Source: an uncultured Acetatifactor sp. (GTDB lineage: Bacteria > Bacillota > Clostridia > Lachnospirales > Lachnospiraceae). From it: a stretch of DNA of 38,115 nt. Below, one piece after another: positions 17,202 to 24,860 of the stretch (its first letter is position 1; every line of letters starts with the position of its first letter). A program made the position numbers and the translations under genes. The DNA lies in contig CAJUFI010000043.1 of the NCBI GenBank assembly GCA_910585665.1, positions 1 through 38,115 of the forward strand, read 5' to 3'. The notes beneath the pieces are model-generated. The model saw only the letters and a program-made list of their open reading frames with translations. It did not search any database and was not told the DNA's origin.

Positions 17202-18885
17202 AACCGTTCCCCTCCTGTTTCTCCCGAATCAGGGGCAGATCCAGCCAGATCTGGGTCCCCTCCCCGCTTCCGCTGACAATGTCCATCCTGGCCTCCCCGC
17301 CGTAAAACACCTCCATCCTCCGGCGGCAGTTCCAGATGCCGATGTGCTTCTGTCCCCTTTTGTCCGTGTAAGCCTGGCCGCCGCGGAGCTTTTCCAGCAC
17401 CTCGTCCTTAATCCCGCTGCCTGTGTCGCAGACGGAGATCAGCAGCCTGTGGTTCTCGCTGCGGATATTGATCAGCACCTCTATGCACTTCCCAGGTATC
17501 AGGGCATATTTCATGGCGTTCTCCACGAAATTCTGTACCAGAAGGGGCGGCACCATGGCGTGCTCCAGCCCCTCCTCCATCTTGTAGACACTGGTGAAGG
17601 CGCCCGGGAAGCGGATCTTCTGAATCCCCGTATAGCTTTCCACGAAATGCATCTCTTTCTCCAGGGGCACCAAAGCGTCCGTCTCCTTCAGCACATAGCG
17701 GAAATACTCCACCAGATACATGGAAAACTCCTGGATGCATTCAAAATTGCGCATCTGGGCCAGGCTGTAGATCATGTTGAAGGAATTCAAGAGCATATGG
17801 GGATTTACCTGCAGCCGCAGGTTGTCCAGCTGGGCCTGGTACATCTTGATGTCCTTCTCCCTGGACAGCCCTATCTCCCTGGCCATCTGGTTGAAGGTAT
17901 CGTAAATATACTGAAACTCCGAGGATTCTGCCTTTTCTCTGTATTCAATCCTGTAGTCCAGGTTTTCCTCCTCCAGCTGCTTCATCCCCTTCTGCAGCAG
18001 GTACAGCGGATACAGAATCAGCCTGCGCAGCACCCACCACAGAAGCACGAACAGCACCAGACAGCCGAATACCGCCGCAAGCATCCAGAACAGCAGGATG
18101 CCGCTGTTCAGCCCGTTATGCGTTTCCCCGTTCATCCGCAGGCGGCAGCCGCCCTCTTCCGCCGTCCATTCTATCCATTCCTCCCCCAGCTCCTCCCCCA
18201 GCAGCTCCCAGTTCCGGCCGATGACCTTCGCCGTATGCTCCGGCGTGATCCGGAGAATGGCCTGACCGTCCGTAAAATACACCGGTTCCCGGGTCAGCCC
18301 CTGCCCGAACAGGGATTCGGACAGATATTTCTCCAGATCCAGCCGGAAGGTCAGGCAATAGTTCGCGAACTGGTAATTGCGCACGTAAAAGGTATGCCCC
18401 GCTATGCTGCGGATGCTCCACCCTCCCGTGGAGACGGCGACATATTGTCCCAGGGCAGTGCGGATGGCCTCGGCCTCCTCCGGCTCGTAGGTATCCGGGG
18501 TAAATTTGGTATACAGTTTCCTGCCTGATTTCTCCAGCACCGAAACCGCCCCCGGCAGCTGGGTCTCCGCCAGAATCTTTTCCAGATCCCCCACCATCTC
18601 ATAACTGGCCATGGCATCCGCGCCGGAGGGCACTGTCAGCGGCGTCATGTACCGCATCATCACATCGTCCATCTCTGTCTCGATCCGCTCCAGGCCCCCT
18701 GACAGGGGGGACATGGACAGGTCAAGTTCTCTCCGGCGCAGGTCCTTTTGTTCCTCCCACAGATTTCCCAGGAACAGCCCGGTGAGGATAAGAGTTCCCA
18801 GAATCAGCGGGACCACCGTGATACAGATCATCCTCCAGAGCCGTATGACCAGGCTGCGCCGGAACAGGCTGAATTTATGTTTCAT
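17179..18885 (-). CDS. Sensor histidine kinase (YesM-like)
   Basis: A 568-residue membrane kinase. TM1 at about 19-41, an extracytoplasmic sensor of about 220 residues, TM2 at about 262-286, HAMP (about 287-345), then the His_kinase domain with phospho-His363 in LQVNPHMLLNSFN. The ATPase domain has the N-box QNFVENAMKY (451-460), G1 DTGSGI (487-492) and G2 GIWNCRRR. The phospho-His box departs slightly from the usual NPHFLYN form (Met and Leu after His). The sensor presumably responds to a glycan, directly or through the binding lipoprotein encoded two genes downstream. First gene of the kinase-regulator-lipoprotein-GH3 unit; the ribosome site is weak. Confidence 0.94.
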   Translation of the reverse strand: MKHKFSLFRRSLVIRLWRMICITVVPLILGTLILTGLFLGNLWEEQKDLRRRELDLSMSPLSGGLERIETEMDDVMMRYMTPLTVPSGADAMASYEMVGDLEKILAETQLPGAVSVLEKSGRKLYTKFTPDTYEPEEAEAIRTALGQYVAVSTGGWSIRSIAGHTFYVRNYQFANYCLTFRLDLEKYLSESLFGQGLTREPVYFTDGQAILRITPEHTAKVIGRNWELLGEELGEEWIEWTAEEGGCRLRMNGETHNGLNSGILLFWMLAAVFGCLVLFVLLWWVLRRLILYPLYLLQKGMKQLEEENLDYRIEYREKAESSEFQYIYDTFNQMAREIGLSREKDIKMYQAQLDNLRLQVNPHMLLNSFNMIYSLAQMRNFECIQEFSMYLVEYFRYVLKETDALVPLEKEMHFVESYTGIQKIRFPGAFTSVYKMEEGLEHAMVPPLLVQNFVENAMKYALIPGKCIEVLINIRSENHRLLISVCDTGSGIKDEVLEKLRGGQAYTDKRGQKHIGIWNCRRRMEVFYGGEARMDIVSGSGEGTQIWLDLPLIREKQEGNGYEDFGGG

Positions 18886-18940
18886 ATCGCTAGTCCCATT
18901 GTCTTATGATTTCACTACGGTATGTTCGGGTTACCTTTTC

Positions 18941-18946
18941 ATTATA
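18941..18946 (-). promoter_or_regulatory. -10 element upstream of the kinase gene
   Basis: TATAAT on the minus strand, about 55 bp before the kinase start. The 17-bp-upstream hexamer is TTCCTC, a poor -35, as expected for a regulated promoter. The rest of 18886-19023 shows no other recognisable signal. Confidence 0.4.
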
Positions 18947-19023
18947 TCGTAAAATCTGATTCTGAGGAATCCCCCTCTGCACTTTTGTCATCCGGATATT
19001 GTTCACTCCAATATGCAAGTTTT

Positions 19024-19119
19024 ACTGCTTAACGATTTCACTTGCCGTGAAACCAGACTGCATAACGCTGACTGGTTCAATCGCTTGATTGCATTAGGCA
19101 GTATTCAGCGTTATGCAGT
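19024..19119. repeat. Dispersed intergenic repeat element, copy 1
   Basis: A 96-bp element matching 29583-29678 almost throughout. It contains arm B ACTGCATAACGCTGA (19057-19071) and its perfect inverse (19105-19119). Interleaved with these is a second, imperfect inverted pair: ACTGCTTAACG at the start, and CTGGTTCAATCG to TTAGGCAGT between the two B arms. A small CAATC-GCTT-GATTG hairpin lies inside. It has no reading frame of its own. It sits between the SDR operon and the kinase operon. Confidence 0.85.
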
Positions 19120-19122
19120 ATA

Positions 19123-19139
19123 ATGCCTGGCGGAGGCAT
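19123..19139 (-). terminator. Small hairpin after the SDR gene
   Basis: ATGCCT/AGGCAT arms around GGCGG, 16 bp past the SDR stop. On the minus strand only TTATA follows, so termination would be weak unless helped by the adjacent repeat element. Confidence 0.35.
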
Positions 19140-19154
19140 GAAAGAGCAATAATG

Positions 19155-19955
19155 TTATCCGCACATTGCCCCGCCGTCAACGATGAAATCCTGCCCTGTC
19201 ACAAATCGTGATGCATCGGAAGAAAGATAAAGCGCACAGTATGCGATATCCTTGATATCCCCCAAAAGCCCCAGCGGCGAGTCCGCCTTCATTTTCGCCT
19301 CCTGCTCCGGCATCTCGTGAATCTTCTCCGTCATCTCCGTGACGATAAAGCCGGGATAGATGGTGTTCACCCTTACCCCTTCCGGCCCCAGCCTCTTGGC
19401 AAGCACCCTGGAAAAGCTCCTCACCGCCCCTTTCGCCGCGCTATAGACAATGGGCCCCGAAGCCCGCAGCGCGGCCAATGACGCAATATTGATAATGGAT
19501 CCCACGCCGTTCTTCGCGCATTCCGGATAGGCGTACTTTATGGCCATGAAGGTGGATGCAAAATCGGCGTCCATGGTCTCCCGGTAATTCTCCATGGAGA
19601 ACTCTTCCTCCAGGCTGCCGTGGGCACCCCGGGAGCCTGCGCTGTTGATCAGGATATCCACCCGCCCGAATTTCTCCACTGCGTATGCCACCATGTCCTT
19701 ACAGCTTTCCTCATTGGTCAGGTCGGCGGAAAAGCATTCGCAGATTCCCCCTTTTTCAAGGATTTCCCGCTGTACTTCCTTTAATTTTCCCATACGGCGG
19801 CCCACCACCAGCACCGAAGCCCCGGCCTGCGCCAGCATAAGCGCACACCCTTTGCCGATTCCGCTTCCGCCTCCTGTGATGACCGCGCACCTTCCTGTCA
19901 GGTCAAACCCCTCCATATAGCTCATATCATCCCTCCTCACGTCATCCCTCCCCAT
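19155..19955 (-). CDS. Short-chain dehydrogenase/reductase (classical SDR)
   Basis: A Rossmann-fold NAD(P)-dependent oxidoreductase of 266 residues from the first start, or 256 from Met11. TGGGSGIG (27-34) binds the cofactor, NSAG lies at 104-107, and the catalytic residues are Ser159, Tyr171 and Lys175. The end, FVTGQDFIVDGGAMCG, is typical of the FabG/glucose dehydrogenase-like group. Substrate is probably a sugar or sugar acid from the imported glycan, by context only. Three starts (ATG 19955, GTG 19940, ATG 19925) each have a GGAGG-type ribosome site, because a 15-bp unit is triplicated; homologues usually begin close to Met11. The first start lies 1 bp after the VOC stop, so the pair is translationally coupled. 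Confidence 0.92.
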   Translation of the reverse strand: MGRDDVRRDDMSYMEGFDLTGRCAVITGGGSGIGKGCALMLAQAGASVLVVGRRMGKLKEVQREILEKGGICECFSADLTNEESCKDMVAYAVEKFGRVDILINSAGSRGAHGSLEEEFSMENYRETMDADFASTFMAIKYAYPECAKNGVGSIINIASLAALRASGPIVYSAAKGAVRSFSRVLAKRLGPEGVRVNTIYPGFIVTEMTEKIHEMPEQEAKMKADSPLGLLGDIKDIAYCALYLSSDASRFVTGQDFIVDGGAMCG

Positions 19956-19967
19956 GTCATTCCTCCC
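19923..19967 (-). repeat. Triplicated 15-bp ribosome-site/start unit
   Basis: Three adjacent 15-mers (19923-19937, 19938-19952, 19953-19967) read on the minus strand as GGGAGGRATGAYRTG variants. Each carries a Shine-Dalgarno sequence and an in-frame ATG, GTG or ATG. The first overlaps the end of the VOC gene. Confidence 0.9.
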
Positions 19968-20427
19968 GCTTCGGCATCTTTACTTCCCCTTCGTGCAGCT
20001 CCACCATGACCCCTTCCGGCCCCCGGAAATAGGTGAACTTGAATCCGGGAATGTGGGCGCTCTCCACGATGGGGTTCATCAGCTCATATCCCAGGGCCTG
20101 CACCTTCTGTGCCACAGCCTGGATGTCGTCCACCCGCAGCATGAAATGCATGGAGCCCAGGTCGTTGTGGTTCATGGGCGGACAGGGCTTTGCGGGCGGG
20201 TCGATGTACTGATGGATCTCCAGATCCACGCCGCCCTCGCCGTGCAGCATCAGGCAGTTCATCACCTGCTTTTCCACCCCCGACAGCCCCTGGGCCGGCT
20301 GTATCTGGTTCCTGGCGTCAAAGACCACCTTCATGCCCAGTGTGTCGCAGAACAGCCTGATGCACTCGTCTATATCGCTGACCATGATCCCTACCTGAAA
20401 TACGCCTTTTGCATATCCTTTTTCCAT
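19957..20427 (-). CDS. VOC (glyoxalase/bleomycin-resistance fold) protein
   Basis: A 156-residue protein with two beta-alpha-beta-beta-beta halves: VFQVGIMVSDIDECIRLFCD opens the first and MHFMLRVDDIQAVAQKVQ the second, and the closing GPEGVMVELHEGE carries the usual metal-ligand Glu. The superfamily includes lyases, isomerases and dioxygenases; the specific reaction cannot be read. Lying between two CUT1 permeases and an SDR, it may act on a sugar-derived intermediate. CGGAGGAG precedes the ATG. The 236-bp gap behind the permease gene holds one hairpin (20521-20560), so it may be a second transcript or an attenuated tail of the importer operon. Confidence 0.87.
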   Translation of the reverse strand: MEKGYAKGVFQVGIMVSDIDECIRLFCDTLGMKVVFDARNQIQPAQGLSGVEKQVMNCLMLHGEGGVDLEIHQYIDPPAKPCPPMNHNDLGSMHFMLRVDDIQAVAQKVQALGYELMNPIVESAHIPGFKFTYFRGPEGVMVELHEGEVKMPKREE

Positions 20428-20520
20428 TTTCTCTCCTCCGTTTCGTTTTCAAATACACTCTCGCCTGATCCTGCCTGCCAGGATTCCGGGAGTCCATGCT
20501 CTCTTTCCTTCCGCTATCCG

Positions 20521-20560
20521 GAAATACCCCGCAGGAAACAGGATTCTTGCAGGGTATTTC
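20521..20560 (-). terminator. Hairpin between the importer and VOC-SDR genes
   Basis: GAAATACCCTGCA and TGCGGGGTATTTC (minus strand) pair over 13 bp with one G-U. No long T-run follows. It lies about 100 bp past the permease stop and could be a weak terminator or an RNA-stability hairpin. The rest of 20428-20663 shows nothing else. Confidence 0.5.
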
Positions 20561-20663
20561 AACTCGTTTCGATATTACAGGAACCGCTTGGCCGCCCCTG
20601 TCGGCGGACAGGGCGTCAAATCAGCGATTTTTCATAAGGCTTATTCTCTGCGGCTGCACCGCG

Positions 20664-21620
20664 TCAGCCCTTGACGCCGCCTCCGATAACCCCCTTCTCC
20701 AGCTTATTCTGGAAGAACGGGAAGAGGAGGATCAGCGGCGCTGCCGCCACGATGATTGCCGCGAACTGAATCAGGTATTTGCTGTAATCCGGGTTGGCGG
20801 AATCCAGGAAATCCTTGTTCTCGTTGATGAGCTGGTTGATCACTAACTGCAGGGGCCACAGATGCCTGCTCCTGGGCACATAGATGGATGCGGGCAGCCA
20901 TGCGTTCCAGGCGGCAATCACGGAATTCAGAATGATCACCGAGCCTAAGTTCATGGCCTGGGGCAGCATGATCTTCCACATGGTGGTGAAGTGTCCCGCG
21001 CCGTCGATCCTGGCCGCCTCATACATTTCATGGGGAACGGAATTGAAAGCATTCATCATCATGATGCTGAACATGCCGTTGGTGCACCCGGGAATCACCA
21101 AAGCCAACGGGGTTTCCACCCATCCCAGGGCGTTGATCACCATATAGGTGGGAACCATGCCTCCCCCGAACAGCATGGTGGCTGTCAGGAACAGGATCAT
21201 GGGCGTCCTCAGCCTGGTCTGGCGGCTGATGGCGTATCCCCCCATGGCCGCCATCATGAAGCCCAGGGCCACGCTGGTTATGGTATAGAAGAGCGTATTG
21301 CCGTATCCGTCTATGATGCTGGCATCCTTAAAGATATGGGCATACCCTTCCAGATTGAATTCTCCCACGGGCCAGAGCACCAGCCCTTCCTTGGACAGCA
21401 GCGCCTGCCCTTCGGAGAACGAGGACATCAGCACATGCCACATGGGAATGATGCTGCAGAAGGCCACCAGGGCGCACAGCAGAATCACGATCACGTCCAC
21501 AATCCGGTCTCCCACGCTGGGATGTTCAATCATGGTGGAGACCCTGTCATCTTCATTGTATTTTTTCTTACTTGGAATACTTTTTTTCCATGGAATGCTT
21601 TTTTTCCATGAGAATGCCAT
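20664..21620 (-). CDS. CUT1 ABC transporter permease (YtcP/LplC type)
   Basis: A 318-residue inner-membrane permease. About six TM segments run from residue 43 to the end. The EAA loop EAARIDGAGHFTTMWKIMLP, which contacts the ATPase, is present, and the protein ends VIGGGVKG as its family does. It forms the sugar channel with the permease encoded 12 bp upstream. No ATPase gene lies in the window, as is usual for Firmicutes that use a shared MsmK-type ATPase. The N-terminus carries a duplicated WKKSIP hexapeptide encoded by an 18-bp direct repeat with two A7 tracts. GGGAGG ribosome site. Confidence 0.95.
   Translation of the reverse strand: MAFSWKKSIPWKKSIPSKKKYNEDDRVSTMIEHPSVGDRIVDVIVILLCALVAFCSIIPMWHVLMSSFSEGQALLSKEGLVLWPVGEFNLEGYAHIFKDASIIDGYGNTLFYTITSVALGFMMAAMGGYAISRQTRLRTPMILFLTATMLFGGGMVPTYMVINALGWVETPLALVIPGCTNGMFSIMMMNAFNSVPHEMYEAARIDGAGHFTTMWKIMLPQAMNLGSVIILNSVIAAWNAWLPASIYVPRSRHLWPLQLVINQLINENKDFLDSANPDYSKYLIQFAAIIVAAAPLILLFPFFQNKLEKGVIGGGVKG
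21569..21608 (-). repeat. 18-bp duplication with two A7 tracts in permease N-terminus
   Basis: The minus strand carries TGGAAAAAAAGYATTCCA twice in tandem, encoding WKKSIP twice. Each unit holds seven consecutive A, a substrate for polymerase slippage. Confidence 0.8.
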
Positions 21621-21632
21621 CTTTCCACCTCC

Positions 21633-22586
21633 CTAAAACAGCGATGAACCGCTTGCCTTTTTGCTCATATAATTGGATCCCATCAACAGTATCGTGCCCA
21701 CGATGGACTGGAACAGCCCGGATGCCGCGGATAGGGAATAGTCCCTGGCGCCTCCCGCCGCAAATGCCAGCCGGTATGTATAGGTGTAGATCGTATCCGC
21801 CACCGGATAGGTGGTAGGCATATACAGCAGCAGGATATTGTCATAGCCCGCCGCGAAGCTGGTTCCGATTCCCAGGACGAACATCATCACGATGGTGGGC
21901 ATGATGCAGGGAAGGGTAATCTTCGTCAGCCGCTGCAGACGGGTGGCCCCGTCGATGGCCGCCGCCTCATGCAGGTCTCCGCTTACCGTGGCGATGGCCG
22001 CCACATACATGATGGAGCCCCAGCCGATGCCCTGCCAGATTCCCATCACCAGATAAATGATCCAGAAGGTGGGCGGGTTTGGATCCGCCAGCAGGTTGGT
22101 ATTCTCCAGGCCGAACAGGTGGTGCAGCAGCAGGGTGATGGGCCCGTCCTGCTTCACGAATTCCTGAACCAGGAAGCACACGATGACCGCCGCCACGAAG
22201 TTGGGCAGGTAGGACGAGGTCTGCACCGTCCTCTTGTACTTCTTGCTGCGCAGCAGGCTCAGCAGACAGGCGAACAGGATGGGCATGACGAATCCCACGG
22301 TACATTTCAACAGTGCGATGACCACCGTATTGAAGATCGCCCGTGGAAAATCCGAACCGCTGAAGAGCTCCACGAAATTGGCCATCCCCACCCAGGGGCT
22401 CTTGAAATACCCCTTGTTTATGTCATAATCCTCGAAAGCCATGACGATACCGAACATGGGGATATAATGGAGCACCAGGGTATAGAGGAAAATCGGGATA
22501 AACATCAGGTACACGCCCCAGTTCATCTTTAAATCCTTTTTCCAGGGAACCTTTCGGGTCTGGAAGGGGTTGTCTTTTTTTGCCAT
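21633..22586 (-). CDS. CUT1 ABC transporter permease (LplB/YtcA type)
   Basis: A 317-residue permease with about six TM segments. The first is at about 25-50 (WGVYLMFIPIFLYTLVLHYI). The PMFGIVMAFEDYDINKGYF segment is diagnostic of the LplB group, and the EAA loop is EAAAIDGATRLQRLTKITLP. It pairs with the following permease (12-bp gap) and receives substrate from the lipoprotein encoded upstream. The group imports complex oligosaccharides such as pectin- or xylan-derived ones. A 91-bp gap with a hairpin separates it from the binding-protein gene. The ribosome site is GGAGA. Confidence 0.95.
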   Translation of the reverse strand: MAKKDNPFQTRKVPWKKDLKMNWGVYLMFIPIFLYTLVLHYIPMFGIVMAFEDYDINKGYFKSPWVGMANFVELFSGSDFPRAIFNTVVIALLKCTVGFVMPILFACLLSLLRSKKYKRTVQTSSYLPNFVAAVIVCFLVQEFVKQDGPITLLLHHLFGLENTNLLADPNPPTFWIIYLVMGIWQGIGWGSIMYVAAIATVSGDLHEAAAIDGATRLQRLTKITLPCIMPTIVMMFVLGIGTSFAAGYDNILLLYMPTTYPVADTIYTYTYRLAFAAGGARDYSLSAASGLFQSIVGTILLMGSNYMSKKASGSSLF

Positions 22587-22647
22587 ACTATTTTGTCTCC
22601 ATTCTCACCGGGTCTGTTGGAAAACGACTGTCCGTTCGCAATTTATC

Positions 22648-22678
22648 AGTATTTCCCACAGCCTCAGGCGCAAATACT
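22648..22678 (-). promoter_or_regulatory. Intercistronic hairpin after the binding-protein gene
   Basis: AGTATTT/AAATACT arms (7 bp) with an inner GCC/GGC stem overlap the stop codon of the binding-protein gene. Such hairpins commonly stabilise the binding-protein message relative to the permease part. There is no T-run. Confidence 0.42.
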
Positions 22679-24498
22679 CAGGGTTGACGGAAATCGTATT
22701 TCTCCACATAGGGCTGAACCAGGTTCAGGGCCTTTTCATAATTCTGCTTCCGCAGCATGGTGCACCAGTCCTCCCATGTCTTGTCGTCCGTCACGTCCTT
22801 CTGTCCCTTGATGAATTCCATGGTATGGGCGTCCATGTAGTTCAGCAGCTTGGTGCGGATCTTGTCAATGGCCTTGCTGTCCTCTTCCTCGATAAGGAAG
22901 CCGGGGGTTCCGTTCCACAGTCCGATATTCGGATACTTGATCCATGCATCCATGCTGGCCCTGAAGGTAGCGGACTGGCACTTATCCACGCTCTTTACCA
23001 GGGCCAGCCCGGGCATCTTGTCCGCGGAGACCGCGATCTTCAGGTTTCCGCCGTCCAGTGCCAGAGCGTCCGCCAGCCTGTACCGATACTCTCCATCGCT
23101 TACATTGGTATAGGCTCCCTCTGTCAGGCCGTTTTTCTCATAAAAGTCGCTGCCGCTGGCCTGCACCTGCTCCTGGTTCAGTCCCACGGTTTTCACCACG
23201 GCCCCTTCCTCCGTATAGAAATAGTCGAAGAATGCGCAGAGCGCCGCGATATCCTTGCCGTCCTCCACGGCCTTGGTGGTAATATAGACAGGCGATCCCT
23301 GCATTCCCACTCCGGCTGCGGTACAGTCCGGAATCACATTCCGGCATTCCTCCGGCCCGTAAATATCATTGATGGGCATGGGAGCTCCGGCTACGAAGAT
23401 GCCCTCTGCCAGAGGCGTCTGGGAGGGATCGTTCTGGTTGTAGATCCGGTTCCCCAGCGTGGACTGCTGCCCGTACCAGATGCCAATCTTGCCCTGATGA
23501 ATCTTGGCGGAGTCGATAGCGTAATGGGCATCGCTTGTCTTCTGGTCAAAGGTCTTATCCAGCCAGCCCTTCTCATACCAGGCAGACAGGCATTCCAGAT
23601 AGGTGCGGAAGGAGTCGGATACGCCGCCGAAGCAGGCCTGCCCCTGGTCGTTCACATAGAACATGGGCGTTCCGCCCCCGAAGGAGGAACACAGTCCGCC
23701 TGACCACATATAGCCGGGATAGTACATGCTGATGCAGTAGCCGTCGTCAATCCCCATATCCTCCATGGCCGTCTCAAAGATGCCGAACATCCACTCCCAG
23801 TCGCTGATGTACACCGGGTCGCTTCCGCCGCTGGGGAACACCACATCGTCCTCCCAGCTGTCCGGATCGCTCTCGTCCGTATATCCGCCGCTAAAGGCCG
23901 CCCCCGTCTGGGGATTGCTGCCGTATTTCACGATCCAGTCACGGCGGTACTCATAGCCGAAATTCACATCCTTGTAGGACTCGTTCACCGTCACGATTCC
24001 CAATATCTTCTCTTCCCCGTCAATGTTGAAGACGGCGCTCTTCCTCACGTCCTCCACCGTATCCAGCACCTTTTTGTAATTGGGCATGTACTGGTTCACA
24101 TATTCCGTCAGGTCGATGATTCGGTTATTGGCATACATGATGTCCGCGCTGTCGCAGATGACGCCGTCCAGAACATGGGTCAGGTTCCCGTTGATATACA
24201 TGTTCTGCAGGTCGTCTGGTTCCTTATTGGCGGGCGGAATGACGAAGTCGATGAAGATGGATTTGCCCTCCTCTCCCCAGGTCATGGTCTCCGCATATTT
24301 GACTGCCGGATTGTCTTCGTATTCCGTGTAATAGGACGAGCCGGGGCCGCTGTGGATCCACATGGTATAGTAGGTGTCGTCTTCCGGGTTCAGATCCGTG
24401 GCAGTGTTCCCGGCTCCCCTCAGGATGCCGCAGCCGCCCAGGGCGGCCGCCATGCCCAGTCCTGCCAGTCCGAGAATCACTCTCTTTGCGCCTTTCAT
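22678..24498 (-). CDS. Sugar-binding lipoprotein of the CUT1 importer (LipO/YtcQ type)
   Basis: A 606-residue lipoprotein. Signal peptide with lipobox ALGGC (Cys23); the mature part is a large two-lobe binding protein, longer than the usual 500-560 residues. Aromatic and acidic segments such as WIHSGPGSSYY, DWEWMFGIFE and YYPGYMWSGG are plausible sugar-stacking sites. It heads the importer unit with two permeases and is predicted to capture oligosaccharides on the outer membrane face. The promoter region contains the paired AAATCCGA operator shared with the lipoprotein at 10952, suggesting control by the YesN-like regulator. AAGGAGGT lies 10 bp before the ATG. Confidence 0.94.
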   Translation of the reverse strand: MKGAKRVILGLAGLGMAAALGGCGILRGAGNTATDLNPEDDTYYTMWIHSGPGSSYYTEYEDNPAVKYAETMTWGEEGKSIFIDFVIPPANKEPDDLQNMYINGNLTHVLDGVICDSADIMYANNRIIDLTEYVNQYMPNYKKVLDTVEDVRKSAVFNIDGEEKILGIVTVNESYKDVNFGYEYRRDWIVKYGSNPQTGAAFSGGYTDESDPDSWEDDVVFPSGGSDPVYISDWEWMFGIFETAMEDMGIDDGYCISMYYPGYMWSGGLCSSFGGGTPMFYVNDQGQACFGGVSDSFRTYLECLSAWYEKGWLDKTFDQKTSDAHYAIDSAKIHQGKIGIWYGQQSTLGNRIYNQNDPSQTPLAEGIFVAGAPMPINDIYGPEECRNVIPDCTAAGVGMQGSPVYITTKAVEDGKDIAALCAFFDYFYTEEGAVVKTVGLNQEQVQASGSDFYEKNGLTEGAYTNVSDGEYRYRLADALALDGGNLKIAVSADKMPGLALVKSVDKCQSATFRASMDAWIKYPNIGLWNGTPGFLIEEEDSKAIDKIRTKLLNYMDAHTMEFIKGQKDVTDDKTWEDWCTMLRKQNYEKALNLVQPYVEKYDFRQP

Positions 24499-24598
24499 AA
24501 AGTAGTACCTCCTTCTTCATTCTCAGGTTGCCTTCCTGTCTGCTTTCTGCATGTCATCTGAGAATAGTTTATAAAATTTTCAAAAAATATTCTCCCAC

Positions 24599-24627
24599 AA
24601 ATCCGATGCATTCTCCAAGAAATCCGA
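24599..24627 (-). promoter_or_regulatory. Paired direct-repeat operator (copy 2)
   Basis: AAATCCGA at 24599-24606 and 24620-24627, 21-bp period, with flanks CCCACAAATCCGAT and CCAAGAAATCCGACA as at 12277. It ends 100 bp before the binding-protein start. Between it and the gene lies AT-rich sequence with a TATAAA/TATTCT -10-like region. Confidence 0.7.
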
Positions 24628-24762
24628 CATCCTGATCCGGCAATCATCGAACCAAAGAAGCTAAATCTCACAAACAAGATAGATTTAGAGAAAGCGGAAT
24701 GATATAATCTGAATGTACATATTTCCTTATATTTCGTCAAATTCCGTTCCGGACTATACTAT

Positions 24763-24801
24763 CGGTAGAGTCAAAAAGCCCCGTTCTATCCAACTCTACC
24801 G
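24763..24801 (+). promoter_or_regulatory. Inverted-repeat operator upstream of the XRE-ABC gene
   Basis: CGGTAGAGT (24763-24771) and ACTCTACCG (24793-24801) are perfect 9-bp inverse arms, centred about 50 bp upstream of the -10 TATAAT (24833-24838). A dyad near an XRE gene suggests autoregulation. The 24499-24860 gap therefore holds: operator copy 2, this dyad and the promoter; no gene. Confidence 0.6.
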
Positions 24802-24832
24802 TTGGTAGGTGTTCATTTTTATGCCGGATTTA

Positions 24833-24838
24833 TATAAT
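24833..24838 (+). promoter_or_regulatory. -10 element of the XRE-ABC operon
   Basis: A perfect TATAAT, 23 bp before the first ATG. The expected -35 position is poor (GTTCAT). AGGAGG at 24850-24855 is the ribosome site. Confidence 0.6.
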
Positions 24839-24860
24839 TTACCGCAAGCAGGAGGGCTGA

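Noticed and set aside
18886..18970. A third copy of the AAATCCGA operator before the kinase gene
   Set aside because: One TCAGATTT-like half is visible on the minus strand, but nothing matching lies 21 bp away.
19024..19119. Integron attC site
   Set aside because: GCYTAAC fits the RYYYAAC core, but the other end is ATTAGGC rather than GTTRRRY, the B arms do not fit an attC, and no integron integrase is present.
24499..24740. Minus-strand 81-codon frame rich in Phe/Ile/Arg upstream of the binding-protein gene
   Set aside because: It spans the operator and promoter region, has no family features or ribosome site, and overlaps the binding-protein leader.
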